NCBI RefSeq assembly: GCF_003287935.1
Contig: NZ_CP030287.1
Coordinates: 5,783,022 to 5,847,021 of the forward strand
Reading direction: 5' to 3'
DNA: 64,000 nucleotides
Source of the DNA: Streptomyces sp. ICC1
GTDB lineage: Bacteria > Actinomycetota > Actinomycetes > Streptomycetales > Streptomycetaceae
Within the stretch, counting starts at the first letter, position 1. Each line of letters begins with the position of its first letter. The notes under the pieces were generated by a model, which worked only from the letters and a program-made list of their open reading frames with translations, was not told the origin of the DNA and ran no database searches. Made by a program: the position numbers and the translations under genes. Of this stretch, positions 34,091 through 42,178 are shown piece by piece.

Positions 34091-34107
34091 GCCCCCGGTA
34101 CGGGGGC
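34091..34107 (+). terminator. short GC hairpin after the M1 peptidase gene
   Basis: GCCCCC-GGTAC-GGGGGC, 47 bp after the stop codon. Six base pairs and no T-run, so only a weak terminator candidate. Confidence 0.4.
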
Positions 34108-34147
34108 GCCGCGTCGCGGGGGCACTCCGGGGGAATCTCCGGGGAGT

Positions 34148-34180
34148 GTCACGCGTTGGACGTGACAGTGTTGTGTCACG
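34148..34180. promoter_or_regulatory. triple GTCACG-type element upstream of hflX
   Basis: GTCACG (34148-34153) and its inverted copy CGTGAC (34161-34166) form a 6-bp inverted repeat with a 7-base spacer; a third copy, GTCACG, follows at 34175-34180. GTGTCACGCG itself is directly repeated. It is about 70-100 bp upstream of hflX, in the right place for an activator or repressor site. Confidence 0.4.
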
Positions 34181-34251
34181 CGCGGGAGTAGCTTTGGCCT
34201 TGGCTCCGCTTCGCCTGACGCGGACGCATTCGAAAACGACGTAAGGATCCA

Positions 34252-35760
34252 ATGACCTCCTCTTCTTCCCCTTCCCAGGACGCGCGGGACGACGCAGAGA
34301 CTGCGGCGGACTCGCAGAGCTTCACCGAGAGCCTTCGGGCCGACGCCCTGATGGAAGAGGACGTCGCCTGGAGCCACGAGATCGACGGAGAACGGGACGG
34401 CGCCCAGTACGAGCGCTCCGAGCGCGCGGCCCTGCGCCGCGTGGCCGGCCTCTCCACCGAGCTCGAGGACGTCACCGAGGTCGAGTACCGCCAGCTCCGC
34501 CTGGAGCGGGTCGTACTCGTGGGCGTGTGGACCTCCGGCACGGCGCAGGACGCGGACAACTCCCTCGCGGAGCTCGCCGCCCTCGCCGAGACGGCGGGCG
34601 CGCTCGTGCTCGACGGCGTGATCCAGCGCCGCGACAAGCCCGACCCGGCCACCTTCATCGGGTCCGGCAAGGCGCGAGAGCTGCGCGACATCGTCATGGA
34701 GAGCGGCGCCGACACCGTCGTCTGCGACGGCGAGCTCAGCCCCGGCCAGCTCATCGCCCTCGAAGACGTCGTCAAGGTGAAGGTGGTCGACCGGACCGCG
34801 CTCATCCTCGACATCTTCGCCCAGCACGCCAAGTCCCGAGAGGGCAAGGCGCAGGTCGCGCTCGCGCAGATGCAGTACATGCTGCCGCGACTGCGCGGCT
34901 GGGGTGCCTCGCTGTCCCGGCAGATGGGTGGCGGCGGCGGTGGCGGCATGGCCACCCGCGGCCCCGGTGAGACCAAGATCGAGACCGACCGGCGCCGGAT
35001 CCGCGAGAAGATGGCGAAGATGCGCCGGGAGATCGCGGAGATGAAGACCGGCCGCGACATCAAGCGGCAGGAACGGCGCCGAAACAAGGTGCCCTCGGTC
35101 GCCATCGCCGGATACACCAATGCCGGCAAGTCCTCGCTGCTCAACCGCCTCACGGGCGCGGGCGTACTGGTGGAGAACTCGCTGTTCGCCACCCTCGACC
35201 CGACCGTGCGCCGGGCCGAGACGCCGTCCGGCCGGGTCTACACCCTGGCCGACACGGTCGGCTTCGTCCGGCACCTGCCCCACCACCTCGTCGAGGCGTT
35301 CCGCTCCACGATGGAGGAGGTCGGCGACTCCGACCTCATCCTGCACATCGTGGACGGCTCGCACCCGGCTCCGGAGGAGCAGCTGGCGGCGGTCCGCGAG
35401 GTCATCCGCGAGGTCGGCGCCGTCAAGGTGCCCGAGATCGTGGTGATCAACAAGGCGGACGCGGCCGACCCGCTGGTGCTCCAGCGGCTGCTGCGGATCG
35501 AGCGGCGCTCCATCGCCGTCTCGGCGCGCACCGGCCAGGGCATCGAGGAACTCCTCGCGCTCATCGACGCCGAGCTGCCGCGGCCGGCGATCGAGATCGA
35601 GGCCGTGGTGCCGTACACGCGCGGCTCGCTGGTCGCCCGTGCGCACGCCGAGGGCGAGGTGATCTCCGAGGAGCACACGGCGGAGGGCACCCTGCTCAAG
35701 GCGCGGGTGCACGCGGTACTGGCGGCGGAGTTCGCTCCGTACGTGCTCGCGAAGCACTGA
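34252..35760 (+). CDS. hflX: ribosome-associated GTPase HflX
   Basis: A 502-residue GTPase that splits stalled or hibernating 70S ribosomes under stress. An acidic N-terminal tail of about 75 residues precedes the HflX domain (DKPDPATFIGSGKARELRD, ALAQMQYMLPRLRGWG, GGGGGGGMATRGPGETKIE split by a seven-Gly run), then the G domain: G1 GYTNAGKSSL, G3 DTVGF, G4 NKAD, G5 SARTGQGI. ATG 34252 has AAGGA five to six bases upstream. As I recall, the gene follows rshA and an M1 peptidase gene in S. coelicolor too. Confidence 0.94.
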   Translation: MTSSSSPSQDARDDAETAADSQSFTESLRADALMEEDVAWSHEIDGERDGAQYERSERAALRRVAGLSTELEDVTEVEYRQLRLERVVLVGVWTSGTAQDADNSLAELAALAETAGALVLDGVIQRRDKPDPATFIGSGKARELRDIVMESGADTVVCDGELSPGQLIALEDVVKVKVVDRTALILDIFAQHAKSREGKAQVALAQMQYMLPRLRGWGASLSRQMGGGGGGGMATRGPGETKIETDRRRIREKMAKMRREIAEMKTGRDIKRQERRRNKVPSVAIAGYTNAGKSSLLNRLTGAGVLVENSLFATLDPTVRRAETPSGRVYTLADTVGFVRHLPHHLVEAFRSTMEEVGDSDLILHIVDGSHPAPEEQLAAVREVIREVGAVKVPEIVVINKADAADPLVLQRLLRIERRSIAVSARTGQGIEELLALIDAELPRPAIEIEAVVPYTRGSLVARAHAEGEVISEEHTAEGTLLKARVHAVLAAEFAPYVLAKH

Positions 35761-35793
35761 CGCGGCCGGCCTGCGGGCCGCACCGCACATGAC

Positions 35794-35821
35794 GAGGGCC
35801 CCCGCGGATGCGGGGGCCCTC
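35794..35821. terminator. strong terminator after hflX
   Basis: A perfect 12-bp stem GAGGGCCCCCGC / GCGGGGGCCCTC with loop GGAT, extended by flanking CATGAC/GTCATG. Confidence 0.85.
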
Positions 35822-35850
35822 GGTCATGCGGTGGGTGCGCGGAACCGTGC

Positions 35851-35884
35851 GCTACCTGCTACCTGCTACCTGCTACCTGCTACT
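35851..35884. repeat. 7-bp tandem repeat (GCTACCT)x4.9
   Basis: Four exact copies of GCTACCT plus a partial fifth, just past the 3' end of the protease gene. On that gene's strand each unit reads AGGTAGC and carries a TAG, so the array gives stop codons in all three frames after the real one. Confidence 0.9.
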
Positions 35885-35893
35885 CGCTGCGTG

Positions 35894-37063
35894 CTACTTG
35901 AACTTGCCGCTCACGGCGTCGAAGACGCCCTTGGCCTCAGGGCCCAGCCGGGGTCCGGCCAGCCAGCCCGCCTTCGCGGGGCCGATCGAGGTGTTCGACA
36001 CCAGCGCCGGCTTGCCGTCGGCGCCCGCCGCGACCCAGCCGCCGCCCGAGGAACCGCCGGTCATCGTGCAGCCGATGCGGTACATCACGGGGTCGGACGC
36101 GTTCAGCGACAGCCGGCCGGGCTTGTCGGCGCACTGGAAGGCCTTCTGACCGTCGAACGGGGCAGCCGCCGGGTAGCCGGTGGCCGTCATGCTCGCGATC
36201 TTGGGCGCGGCCGCGGTGTTGAACTCCACCGGAAGCGCCGTACCGACCGTCTCCTCCAGGGACTTGGCACCGCCCTTCTCGGGGGTCACGTGCAGCACCG
36301 CGAAGTCGTACGGGGCACCCGCGCCGCCGGTCGGACCGCCGGTCGCGATCCACTGGTCGGAGGTCTGCGCCCAATCGCTCCACCACACGCCGTACGGGGC
36401 CACCTCCTGGCGCGGCGCGCCCTTGAGCGCGGCCGCCGGCTTGCCCGCGTCGTTGTACGACGGGACGAAGGCGATGTTGCGGTACCAGCCGCCGGACTTG
36501 CCCGCGTGCACGCAGTGGCCGGCCGTCCAGACCATGTTGGACTTGCCGGGGTGCGCCGGGTCCTTGACCACGGTCGCCGAGCAGACCATCGAGCCCTCGG
36601 GGCCGTCGAAGAAGACCTTGCCGGAGGCGGGGACGCTGGTGTGGTACGGCGCCTTCACGGGCTTGGCGGCCACCGGAGCCGGGACCGGGTCGGTGACCCC
36701 CTGGTCCTTGCCCGCGTCGGGGTCGACGGCGGGAGGCTGCGGAGTCTTGTCGGCGTCACGCATCCGGTCCGGGTCCCAGAGGTCCTCGATGATCGGGTTG
36801 ATGTAGTCGCCGGCCTCGCGGAGCCAGTCCTCCTTCTTCCAGTCCTTCCACGCACCTCCCTTCCACTTCTCCAGGTCGATGCCGTGCTCCTTGAGCTTGT
36901 CCTTGAGCGCGTCCGGGATCTTCACCCCGTCCAGGCTGGTGGGCAGGCTCGCCGCCACGGTCGGCTTCGCGTCGGTCTCACCGTCGCCGGGCCCGCACGC
37001 CGCGGCGGTCAGCGCGAGCGCGGCCGCGCACAGGATCGCGGTGACCGGTCGGATCGGTCGCAT
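35894..37063 (-). CDS. secreted trypsin-like serine protease, lipoprotein
   Basis: A 389-residue lipoprotein: signal sequence with lipobox LTAAAC (Cys 23), a linker with charged and Trp-rich stretches (LEKWKGGAWKDWKKEDW), then a V8/trypsin-like domain. The triad is visible as His in VWTAGHCVH, Asp in GAPYDFAVLHV, and Ser in TGGSSGGGW. Substrate unknown; such proteases are common in Streptomyces secretomes. It ends in a run of repeated TAG codons. The 5' side faces the truncated rightward gene at 37316. Confidence 0.87.
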   Translation of the reverse strand: MRPIRPVTAILCAAALALTAAACGPGDGETDAKPTVAASLPTSLDGVKIPDALKDKLKEHGIDLEKWKGGAWKDWKKEDWLREAGDYINPIIEDLWDPDRMRDADKTPQPPAVDPDAGKDQGVTDPVPAPVAAKPVKAPYHTSVPASGKVFFDGPEGSMVCSATVVKDPAHPGKSNMVWTAGHCVHAGKSGGWYRNIAFVPSYNDAGKPAAALKGAPRQEVAPYGVWWSDWAQTSDQWIATGGPTGGAGAPYDFAVLHVTPEKGGAKSLEETVGTALPVEFNTAAAPKIASMTATGYPAAAPFDGQKAFQCADKPGRLSLNASDPVMYRIGCTMTGGSSGGGWVAAGADGKPALVSNTSIGPAKAGWLAGPRLGPEAKGVFDAVSGKFK

Positions 37064-37315
37064 GTCGTGAATCCCCCTGGTGGTTCGGGATGGTGCCTGG
37101 GTTGCAGCACCCCACTATGCCGCTGCCGTGGGGGACGGCACAGCCCGGGGCGACGGTTCCCCCGGCGGGGGCCCGATCTCCGGGCGGGGCAAGGATCTTG
37201 GGGCCACCCGTGATCCGTCGTCGTCACCGTCGTTGGTACGTACGGGGGATGGGGGAGCAGCGTTGGTGTTCGAGGCGCACTCCGGAAGAGCAACCGTGCG
37301 GGAGGAGCGACACTC
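37064..37315. other. intergenic region upstream of the protease
   Basis: About 250 bp between the divergent protease gene and the truncated gene at 37316. Apart from GGGAGGAGC at about 37300, a strong ribosome site for the rightward gene, no operator, terminator or RNA is recognisable. Confidence 0.5.
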
Positions 37316-37362
37316 GTGGCTTTGACGAGCGGGCAGGCCGCGGCCGAGGCGCACGTCAAAGC
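37316..37362 (+). pseudogene. first 15-16 codons of a gene cut off by adapter sequence
   Basis: GTG 37316 has an excellent ribosome site (GGGAGGAGC about eight bases upstream) and begins VALTSGQAAAEAHVKA. The frame then runs directly into adapter sequence at 37363 and reads the tell-tale artefact CPLYTLAAADE. The real gene is therefore truncated in this assembly. Too little remains to name it. Confidence 0.65.
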
Positions 37363-37395
37363 CTGTCCCTTATACACCCTTGCCGCGGCCGACGA
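37363..37395 (-). other. Illumina Nextera read-1 adapter remnant (assembly artefact)
   Basis: CTGTCCCTTATACACCCT then TGCCGCGGCCGACGA. It matches the reverse complement of the Nextera read-1 adapter (mosaic end plus tail) at 27 of 33 positions. Insert lies to the left, adapter tail to the right. It shares the same single mosaic-end change (GGGACAG) with the copy at 20968. Non-native sequence. Confidence 0.88.
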
Positions 37396-37581
37396 GCCAC
37401 TCCGGGTAGGTCGCGGCGTGAGCGGTTCTCTGCAAACAAAACCCCCGTACCTATACGCGCTCGACAACAACTGCATCTACATTCTCACCATCACATCCAA
37501 TCATCTCCACACACACCCACCCACCATTCGTCTCTCGCAAGGGGCGGATCAGGGGCGGCGGCTCGGGCCGCGGGTGCGGGA
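37396..37581. other. compositionally odd segment between adapter and ureF
   Basis: From about 37430 to 37540 the sequence is far less GC-rich than its surroundings and strikingly poor in G on this strand (runs such as ACAACAACTGCATCTACATT and CCACACACACCCACCCACC). No gene or repeat is recognisable. This is where ureG would be expected; the segment looks like low-quality or foreign sequence at a contig end. Confidence 0.6.
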
Positions 37582-37641
37582 GGCGGTTCAGGAAGCGGTT
37601 CAGGAGGCGGTTCGGACGGCGGTTCAGGAGGCGGTTCAGGA
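37582..37641. repeat. five 12-bp tandem repeats spanning the ureF stop
   Basis: Units of GGCGGTTCAGGA (37582, 37594, 37606, 37618, 37630), two of them with base changes. On the ureF strand the unit reads TCCTGAACCGCC, so the ureF TGA is repeated in frame every four codons, four times in all. Confidence 0.85.
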
Positions 37642-38418
37642 GGCGAAGAGGCGTACCGGCCAGTCGGCATGGGCCTGCGCCGCGATGTCCAGCAGGGGCG
37701 AGGAGGCGGCGGGCAGGACCCCAGTCCCCTCCAGTCGGGCCCGCTGGGCGCACCGCCGGGCGTGCGCCGCGACGGAGTCGAGCTCGGGGGCGAGCCGCGC
37801 CAGGACCCCGCTCGCCTCGAAGGGGTCCAGCCCGAGCAGCCGTACGGTGGCGGTGGCCGGCCCGCTCACGCTCTCGTACGCGGCCACCTGCGCGGCCTCG
37901 AGCGCCCCGAGCCCCGCCGCCCGGGCCGTGACCCCGAGCACGACGGGCTGGTGCACCCCGCGCGGGAACGCCCTGGCCAGCGAGTCGAGTTCGGCGGCGG
38001 GCCAGGTGGCCCGGGCCGCGCGCATCAGCTGCCGGCCGAGCCTGCGCGCGGTGGCGCGCAGCGCCGGCACCGGGGTCCGGGCGTCGGCGGCCTCGTCGAG
38101 GGCCGCCGGGTCGAGCCCGAGGGCGGCCGCTCCGGCGAGGGCGGCCGCGACGAGGCCGGCGGTGTGCAGTCGGCCGCGGCAGAAGTCCTCGAGGGTGGCG
38201 GCGTCGTGGATGCGGCCCGCCCGGCAGGCGGCTTCGGCCCCGCCGGAGTGCGCGTGGCCTCCGGCGGGGAAGCGTCCGTCGGCGAGGACGAGGAGGGCGG
38301 CGAGACTCACCGGGCCGCGCCCGCCGCAACCCTGCCCGTCAGAACCCTGGCCGTCAGAACCCTGGCCGTCAGAACCCTGGCCGTCGGAACCCTGCCCATC
38401 AGAAGAGACCCCTGTCAT
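37636..38418 (-). CDS. ureF: urease accessory protein UreF
   Basis: A 260-residue maturation factor that, with UreD and UreG, delivers nickel to the urease active site. UreF landmarks: LLVLADGRFPAGGHAHSGG, PRGVHQPVVLGVTARAAGL, ESVSGPATATVRLLGLDP and the C-terminal WPVRLFAS. The N-terminus is unusual: five SDGQG-type pentapeptides encoded by 15-bp repeats. Its ATG overlaps the ureC TGA by one base (TGATG), so it is translationally coupled. UreG and UreD, normally next, are absent because the locus ends at the adapter-marked junction. Confidence 0.9.
   Translation of the reverse strand: MTGVSSDGQGSDGQGSDGQGSDGQGSDGQGCGGRGPVSLAALLVLADGRFPAGGHAHSGGAEAACRAGRIHDAATLEDFCRGRLHTAGLVAAALAGAAALGLDPAALDEAADARTPVPALRATARRLGRQLMRAARATWPAAELDSLARAFPRGVHQPVVLGVTARAAGLGALEAAQVAAYESVSGPATATVRLLGLDPFEASGVLARLAPELDSVAAHARRCAQRARLEGTGVLPAASSPLLDIAAQAHADWPVRLFAS
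38326..38400. repeat. five 15-bp repeats inside ureF
   Basis: Units of AGAACCCTGGCCGTC (three exact at 38341-38385, diverged copies on each side) encode the SDGQG repeats near the UreF N-terminus. Length in codons is conserved, so copy-number change keeps the frame. Confidence 0.9.
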
Positions 38419-40139
38419 CAGAAGAGGAAGTAGCGCTGGGCCATGGGAAGTTCCGTGGCCGGCGCCGGCTCGACCACTTCTCCGTCGATGGTGACGGTGA
38501 AGGTGTCGGCGTCGACCTCGACCCTCGGCATGGCGTCGTTGTTGCGCATGTCCGCCTTGGTCACCTTGCGGGTGCTCTCGATGGCGACGAACTCCTTGCC
38601 CAGTTCGAGCCGTTCGGGCAGTCCGTCGTCGAGGGCCGCCTGGGCGGTGAAGTTGACCGAGTTCAGGCCGGGGGCGCGCCCGTACGCCCCGAACATCGGG
38701 CGGGGCAGCACCGGCTGCGGGGTGGGGATCGAGGCGTTGGCATCGCCCATCTGCGCGTAGGCGATCTGGCCGCCCTTGATGACGAGTTCGGGCTTCACGC
38801 CGAAGAAGGCGGGGTTCCACAGCACCAGGTCGGCGAGTTTGCCGGTCTCCACCGAGCCGATCTCGCGGGCCAGGCCCTGGGCCACGGCGGGGTTGATCGT
38901 GTACTTGGCGACGTAGCGGCGGACCCGGTGGTTGTCGGCGGGGCCGTCCCCGGGCAGGAACCCGCGCCGCTTCTTCATCACGTGGGCGGTCTGCCAGGTG
39001 CGCAGGACCACCTCGCCGACGCGGCCCATGGCCTGGGCGTCGGAAGAGATGATCGAGATGGCCCCGAGGTCGTGCAGGACGTCCTCGGCGGCGATGGTGG
39101 AGGGCCGGATCCGGGACTCGGCGAAGGCCAGGTCCTCGGGCACGGAGGGGTTGAGGTGGTGGCAGACCATCAGCATGTCGAGGTGCTCCTCGACGGTGTT
39201 GACGGTGTGCGGCCGGGTCGGGTTGGTGGAGCTGGGCAGGACGTTCGGCTCGGAGACCACGGTGATGATGTCGGGGGCGTGCCCGCCGCCCGCGCCCTCG
39301 GTGTGGTACGAGTGGATGGTCCGCCCGCCGATGGCGGCGAGGGTGTCCGCGACGAAACCGGCCTCGTTGAGGGTGTCGGTGTGGATGGCGGCCTGGGCCC
39401 CGGTCTCCTCGCAGACGGTGAGGCAGGCGTCGATGACGGCGGGGGTGGACCCCCAGTCCTCGTGCAGCTTGAAGCCGAGTGCTCCGCCGCGCAGTTGGGA
39501 GTACATGCCCTCGCGGGACATGGTGTTGCCCTTGCCCAGCAGGCCGATGTTGACGGGGTGGGCCTCCAGCGCGGCGAACATCCGGGCCAGGTGCCAGGGT
39601 CCGGGGGTGACGGTGGTGGCCTTGGTGCCCTCGGCGGGTCCGGTCCCGCCGCCGACGAGGGTGGTGACGCCGGAGGCGAGGGCCTCGTCGATCACCGTCG
39701 GGGAGATGAAGTGGACGTGCGCGTCGACGGCGCCGGCCGTGACGATCTTCCCATTGCCCGCGATGATCTCGGTCTCGGGGCCGATGACGAGCGCAGGATC
39801 CACCCCGTCCATGGTGTCGGGGTTGCCGGCCTTGCCGATGCCGCAGATCCGGCCGTCGCGGATGCCGAGGTCGGCCTTGACGATGCCCCAGTGGTCGAGG
39901 ACGACCACGCCGGTGATGACGGTGTCGGCGGCGCCCTCGGCGCGCGTGGTGCGGGCCTGGCCCATGGACTCGCGGATGACCTTGCCGCCGCCGAAGACCG
40001 CCTCGTCCCCGGCGCGGCCGGGGCCGCCGGCGAGGTCCCGCTCGATCTCCACGAAGAGGTCGGTGTCGGCGAGCCGGATCCGGTCACCGGCGGTCGGCCC
40101 GAAGAGGTCGGCGTAGACCTGGCGCGATATCTCAGCCAT
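38418..40139 (-). CDS. ureC: urease alpha subunit
   Basis: A 573-residue catalytic subunit hydrolysing urea to ammonia and carbamate. Nickel site: AHVHFISP (His pair), the carbamylated Lys in [22 protein letters not shown] and [15 protein letters not shown]; the mobile flap is [20 protein letters not shown] (His near the start of the helix). [12 protein letters not shown] is also typical. Full length, no disrupted motif. Overlaps ureB by 8 bp upstream and ureF by 1 bp downstream. Confidence 0.96.
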   Translation of the reverse strand: MAEISRQVYADLFGPTAGDRIRLADTDLFVEIERDLAGGPGRAGDEAVFGGGKVIRESMGQARTTRAEGAADTVITGVVVLDHWGIVKADLGIRDGRICGIGKAGNPDTMDGVDPALVIGPETEIIAGNGKIVTAGAVDAHVHFISPTVIDEALASGVTTLVGGGTGPAEGTKATTVTPGPWHLARMFAALEAHPVNIGLLGKGNTMSREGMYSQLRGGALGFKLHEDWGSTPAVIDACLTVCEETGAQAAIHTDTLNEAGFVADTLAAIGGRTIHSYHTEGAGGGHAPDIITVVSEPNVLPSSTNPTRPHTVNTVEEHLDMLMVCHHLNPSVPEDLAFAESRIRPSTIAAEDVLHDLGAISIISSDAQAMGRVGEVVLRTWQTAHVMKKRRGFLPGDGPADNHRVRRYVAKYTINPAVAQGLAREIGSVETGKLADLVLWNPAFFGVKPELVIKGGQIAYAQMGDANASIPTPQPVLPRPMFGAYGRAPGLNSVNFTAQAALDDGLPERLELGKEFVAIESTRKVTKADMRNNDAMPRVEVDADTFTVTIDGEVVEPAPATELPMAQRYFLF

Positions 40140-40443
40140 CGAGCGGCCCTCCGGTCTCCCCGCGCAGTCCGGGTACGGTGCGGAGCCCGCCGAGCGGTAC
40201 GAGTTCCACCGCGACCGGGATGCCCGGCTCGAAGCGGACCGCGGTGCCGGCGGCGATGTCGAGCCGCAGTCCGCGGGCGGCGGCCCGGTCGAAGTCGAGG
40301 CCGGGGTTGGCCTCGGCGAAGTGGTAGTGCGAGCCGACCTGGACGGGCCGGTCGGCGGCGTTGAGCACGGTGAGACGGGTGACGGGCCGGCCCTCGTTGA
40401 GGCGCACCGGGCCGTCCCCGTAGGCGATTTCGCCGGGGATCAT
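40132..40443 (-). CDS. ureB: urease beta subunit
   Basis: A 103-residue structural subunit: [38 protein letters not shown] and [11 protein letters not shown] are diagnostic. The C-terminus ([12 protein letters not shown]) is short as in other actinobacteria. Lies 14 bp after ureA and overlaps ureC by 8 bp. Confidence 0.95.
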   Translation of the reverse strand: MIPGEIAYGDGPVRLNEGRPVTRLTVLNAADRPVQVGSHYHFAEANPGLDFDRAAARGLRLDIAAGTAVRFEPGIPVAVELVPLGGLRTVPGLRGETGGPLDG

Positions 40444-40457
40444 GGGGGTACCCGCTC

Positions 40458-40760
40458 TCAGACGATCGGATCGTGGACGGTGACGAGCTTGGTGCCGTCC
40501 GGGAAGGTCGCCTCGACCTGGACGTCGTGGATCATCTCGGGTATCCCCTCCATGACCTCCTCGCGGGAGAGCACGGTGCGTCCGGAGGCCATGAGCTGGG
40601 CCACGGTCCGGCCGTCGCGGGCGCCTTCGAGGATGTGGCAGGTGATCAGGGCGATCGCCTCGGGGTGGTTGAGCAGGACGCCGCGCGCCCTGCGTCTCCC
40701 GGCCACGTCGGCGGCCACGTGGATGAGCAGTCGTTCCTGCTCGTGGGGTGTCAACTGCAC
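40458..40760 (-). CDS. ureA: urease gamma subunit
   Basis: A 100-residue subunit ([62 protein letters not shown] in pieces). GTG 40760 gives the universal UreA N-terminus; GTG 40769, four bases after GGAAG, would add three residues and is a real alternative. First gene of the ureABCF operon. Confidence 0.94.
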   Translation of the reverse strand: MQLTPHEQERLLIHVAADVAGRRRARGVLLNHPEAIALITCHILEGARDGRTVAQLMASGRTVLSREEVMEGIPEMIHDVQVEATFPDGTKLVTVHDPIV

Positions 40761-40817
40761 AGCAATCACCAAGCTTCCGGGACATGGCCAACATCGCGCG
40801 GGCCGACCCTACGGTCC

Positions 40818-40834
40818 GTCAACACTTTGTTGAC
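40818..40834. promoter_or_regulatory. inverted repeat upstream of ureA, candidate operator
   Basis: GTCAACA-CTT-TGTTGAC: perfect 7-bp arms, about 60 bp upstream of the ureA start. A possible minus-strand -10 (TAGGGT at 40806-40811) lies between it and the gene. A nitrogen or nickel regulator is plausible; the sequence does not say which. Confidence 0.45.
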
Positions 40835-41063
40835 CTGCACGTATCCGAGCCAAGCGAGTCTTGCCCTACGCAGAGAAAGGCTTGCCGTCCCCACCACCAC
40901 CGCTTTACCGGCTCATGGGTGATCATTGGCGGAAGGAACGTGGCCGCCACGCTAGGGGCCGCGCTTTTCCGCTGAGTTAACCCACGTTTCGGGGAGGTAC
41001 CCGGTTCAACTCCGGGCGCGCCCCGGCCCGGTTCCGTATACGGAGCCGCCGATGAGGAGCCGC

Positions 41064-41453
41064 ATGTTCCTGAACCCCGTCCACCACATCACCTTCGACG
41101 CGCGGGAGCCCTACGCGCTGGCGCAGTTCTGGTCCGCCGTCACCGGCTTCCCGATCCACCCGGACGACCTCGCGGACGACCCCGAGATCTTGCTCGTGCC
41201 GGGGCAGCCGGGGGTCCCGGGGCTGCTCTTCATCAAGGTCCCGGAGGGCAAGTCCGTCAAGAACCGGGTCCACTTGGACATCCAGCCGACGACCGGCACC
41301 CGGGACGAGAACGTGGAGCGGCTCATCGGGCTCGGCGCGAAGGTGGAGGGCGACCACCGCCGCGAGGACGGCACCGGCTGGGTCACGCTGACCGACCCCG
41401 AGGGCAACGAACTGTGCATCGAGCGCAGTGTGTCGGAGCGCGCCGGAGCCTGA
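41064..41453 (+). CDS. VOC-family (glyoxalase/bleomycin-resistance-like) protein
   Basis: A 129-residue protein with two beta-alpha-beta-beta-beta halves: VHHITFDAREPYALAQFWSA and NRVHLDIQPTTGTRDENVER ... WVTLTDPEGNELCIE. Metal-binding positions (His in HHITFD, His in VHLDI, Glu in NELCIE) are present. GAGGAG four to five bases before ATG 41064 decides the start over ATG 41052. Substrate unknown. Confidence 0.82.
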   Translation: MFLNPVHHITFDAREPYALAQFWSAVTGFPIHPDDLADDPEILLVPGQPGVPGLLFIKVPEGKSVKNRVHLDIQPTTGTRDENVERLIGLGAKVEGDHRREDGTGWVTLTDPEGNELCIERSVSERAGA

Positions 41454-41459
41454 CGGGCC

Positions 41460-41523
41460 GACCGGCTGAGGGACTGACCGGCTGAGGGACTGACCGGCTG
41501 AGGTACTGACGGGCTACGGGCTG
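41460..41523. repeat. four 16-bp tandem repeats after the VOC gene
   Basis: GACCGGCTGAGGGACT at 41460 and 41476, then GACCGGCTGAGGTACT and a diverged fourth unit. Each early unit carries TGA, and the 16-bp period moves it through all frames. They begin 7 bp after the VOC stop codon. Confidence 0.9.
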
Positions 41524-41530
41524 ACCGGCC

Positions 41531-41980
41531 TCAAAGGGCCGTGGTCGTCCTCGCCGGAGTCCCGGCCGCCCAGGGCAGGGCGATCCACACGGTCTTGCCG
41601 CCGTCCTCGGTCGGGCTGACCGAGAGCCGGCCGCCCGCCTCGGCCGTGAGCCAGCGGATGATGACCATGCCCCGGCCGTTGTCCTGCTGGACGGCCGCCG
41701 GCAGGCGTTTGGGCCAGCGCGGGTGGCTGTCGGTGACTCCGATGCGGAGCCATTCCTCGCGCTCCAGGCGGATGTCCACGGTGAAGGTGGGCGACTGGCC
41801 GAACGTGTGCTGTACGGCGTTGGTGGCGAGTTCCGAGACGATCAGCCGGACGCTGTCGGCCGCGTCGGTGCCCTCGGTCAGCCCCCACCCGTCCAGCACC
41901 TCCGCGACGTATCGCCGGGCGGCCGCGACCGAGGCGGGATCGCTCGGCAGAGTGACGGATGCTTCCTGGTGATCTGCCAT
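41531..41980 (-). CDS. RsbW-like HATPase (anti-sigma/regulatory kinase) protein
   Basis: A 149-residue GHKL ATPase: SVRLIVSELATNAVQHTFG (N box), VTDSHPRWP (G1-like box) and DNGRGMVIIRWLT (G2 box). Such single-domain proteins in Streptomyces act as anti-sigma factors or partner XRE/DUF397 regulators. It is divergent from the DUF5753 regulator 199 bp away, and with DUF397 the three genes form an often-repeated regulatory set. Confidence 0.83.
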   Translation of the reverse strand: MADHQEASVTLPSDPASVAAARRYVAEVLDGWGLTEGTDAADSVRLIVSELATNAVQHTFGQSPTFTVDIRLEREEWLRIGVTDSHPRWPKRLPAAVQQDNGRGMVIIRWLTAEAGGRLSVSPTEDGGKTVWIALPWAAGTPARTTTAL

Positions 41981-42178
41981 GGCGACGGTCCCTTTCCCAC
42001 CGGGGCGAATCGCCCCGGATCTGTGCTGGACGCCAGAGTGCCACCCATCGTCCCGTCGTTTCTGCCGATCCCCCAAGATATGCATATATCTGTCGCTCAA
42101 TGCGGTGAACTCTGCTACGGAAGAGCGTATTCGGACGGCAGACTGGTGCGACCTGTGCCGGGGTGAAAGGAGGCGGAT

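Noticed and set aside
30394..35790. A 1798-codon open frame on the minus strand opposite rshA, the M1 peptidase and hflX
   Set aside because: Typical antisense shadow of high-GC codon bias; the plus-strand genes carry complete family motifs and the minus translation resembles nothing.
20959..37395. Tn5/IS50-like ends suggesting a natural composite transposon
   Set aside because: The outer flanks match the synthetic read-1 and read-2 adapter tails, no transposase gene lies inside, and no target-site duplication is seen.
40955..41024. tRNA-like sequence with a good T-arm (CCCGG-TTCAACT-CCGGG) and a pairing GGGGC/GCCCC end
   Set aside because: Only about 70 nt, no proper D-arm, the anticodon stem has three pairs, the loop lacks U33, and the acceptor stem needs a bulge. 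At most a tRNA-like hairpin.
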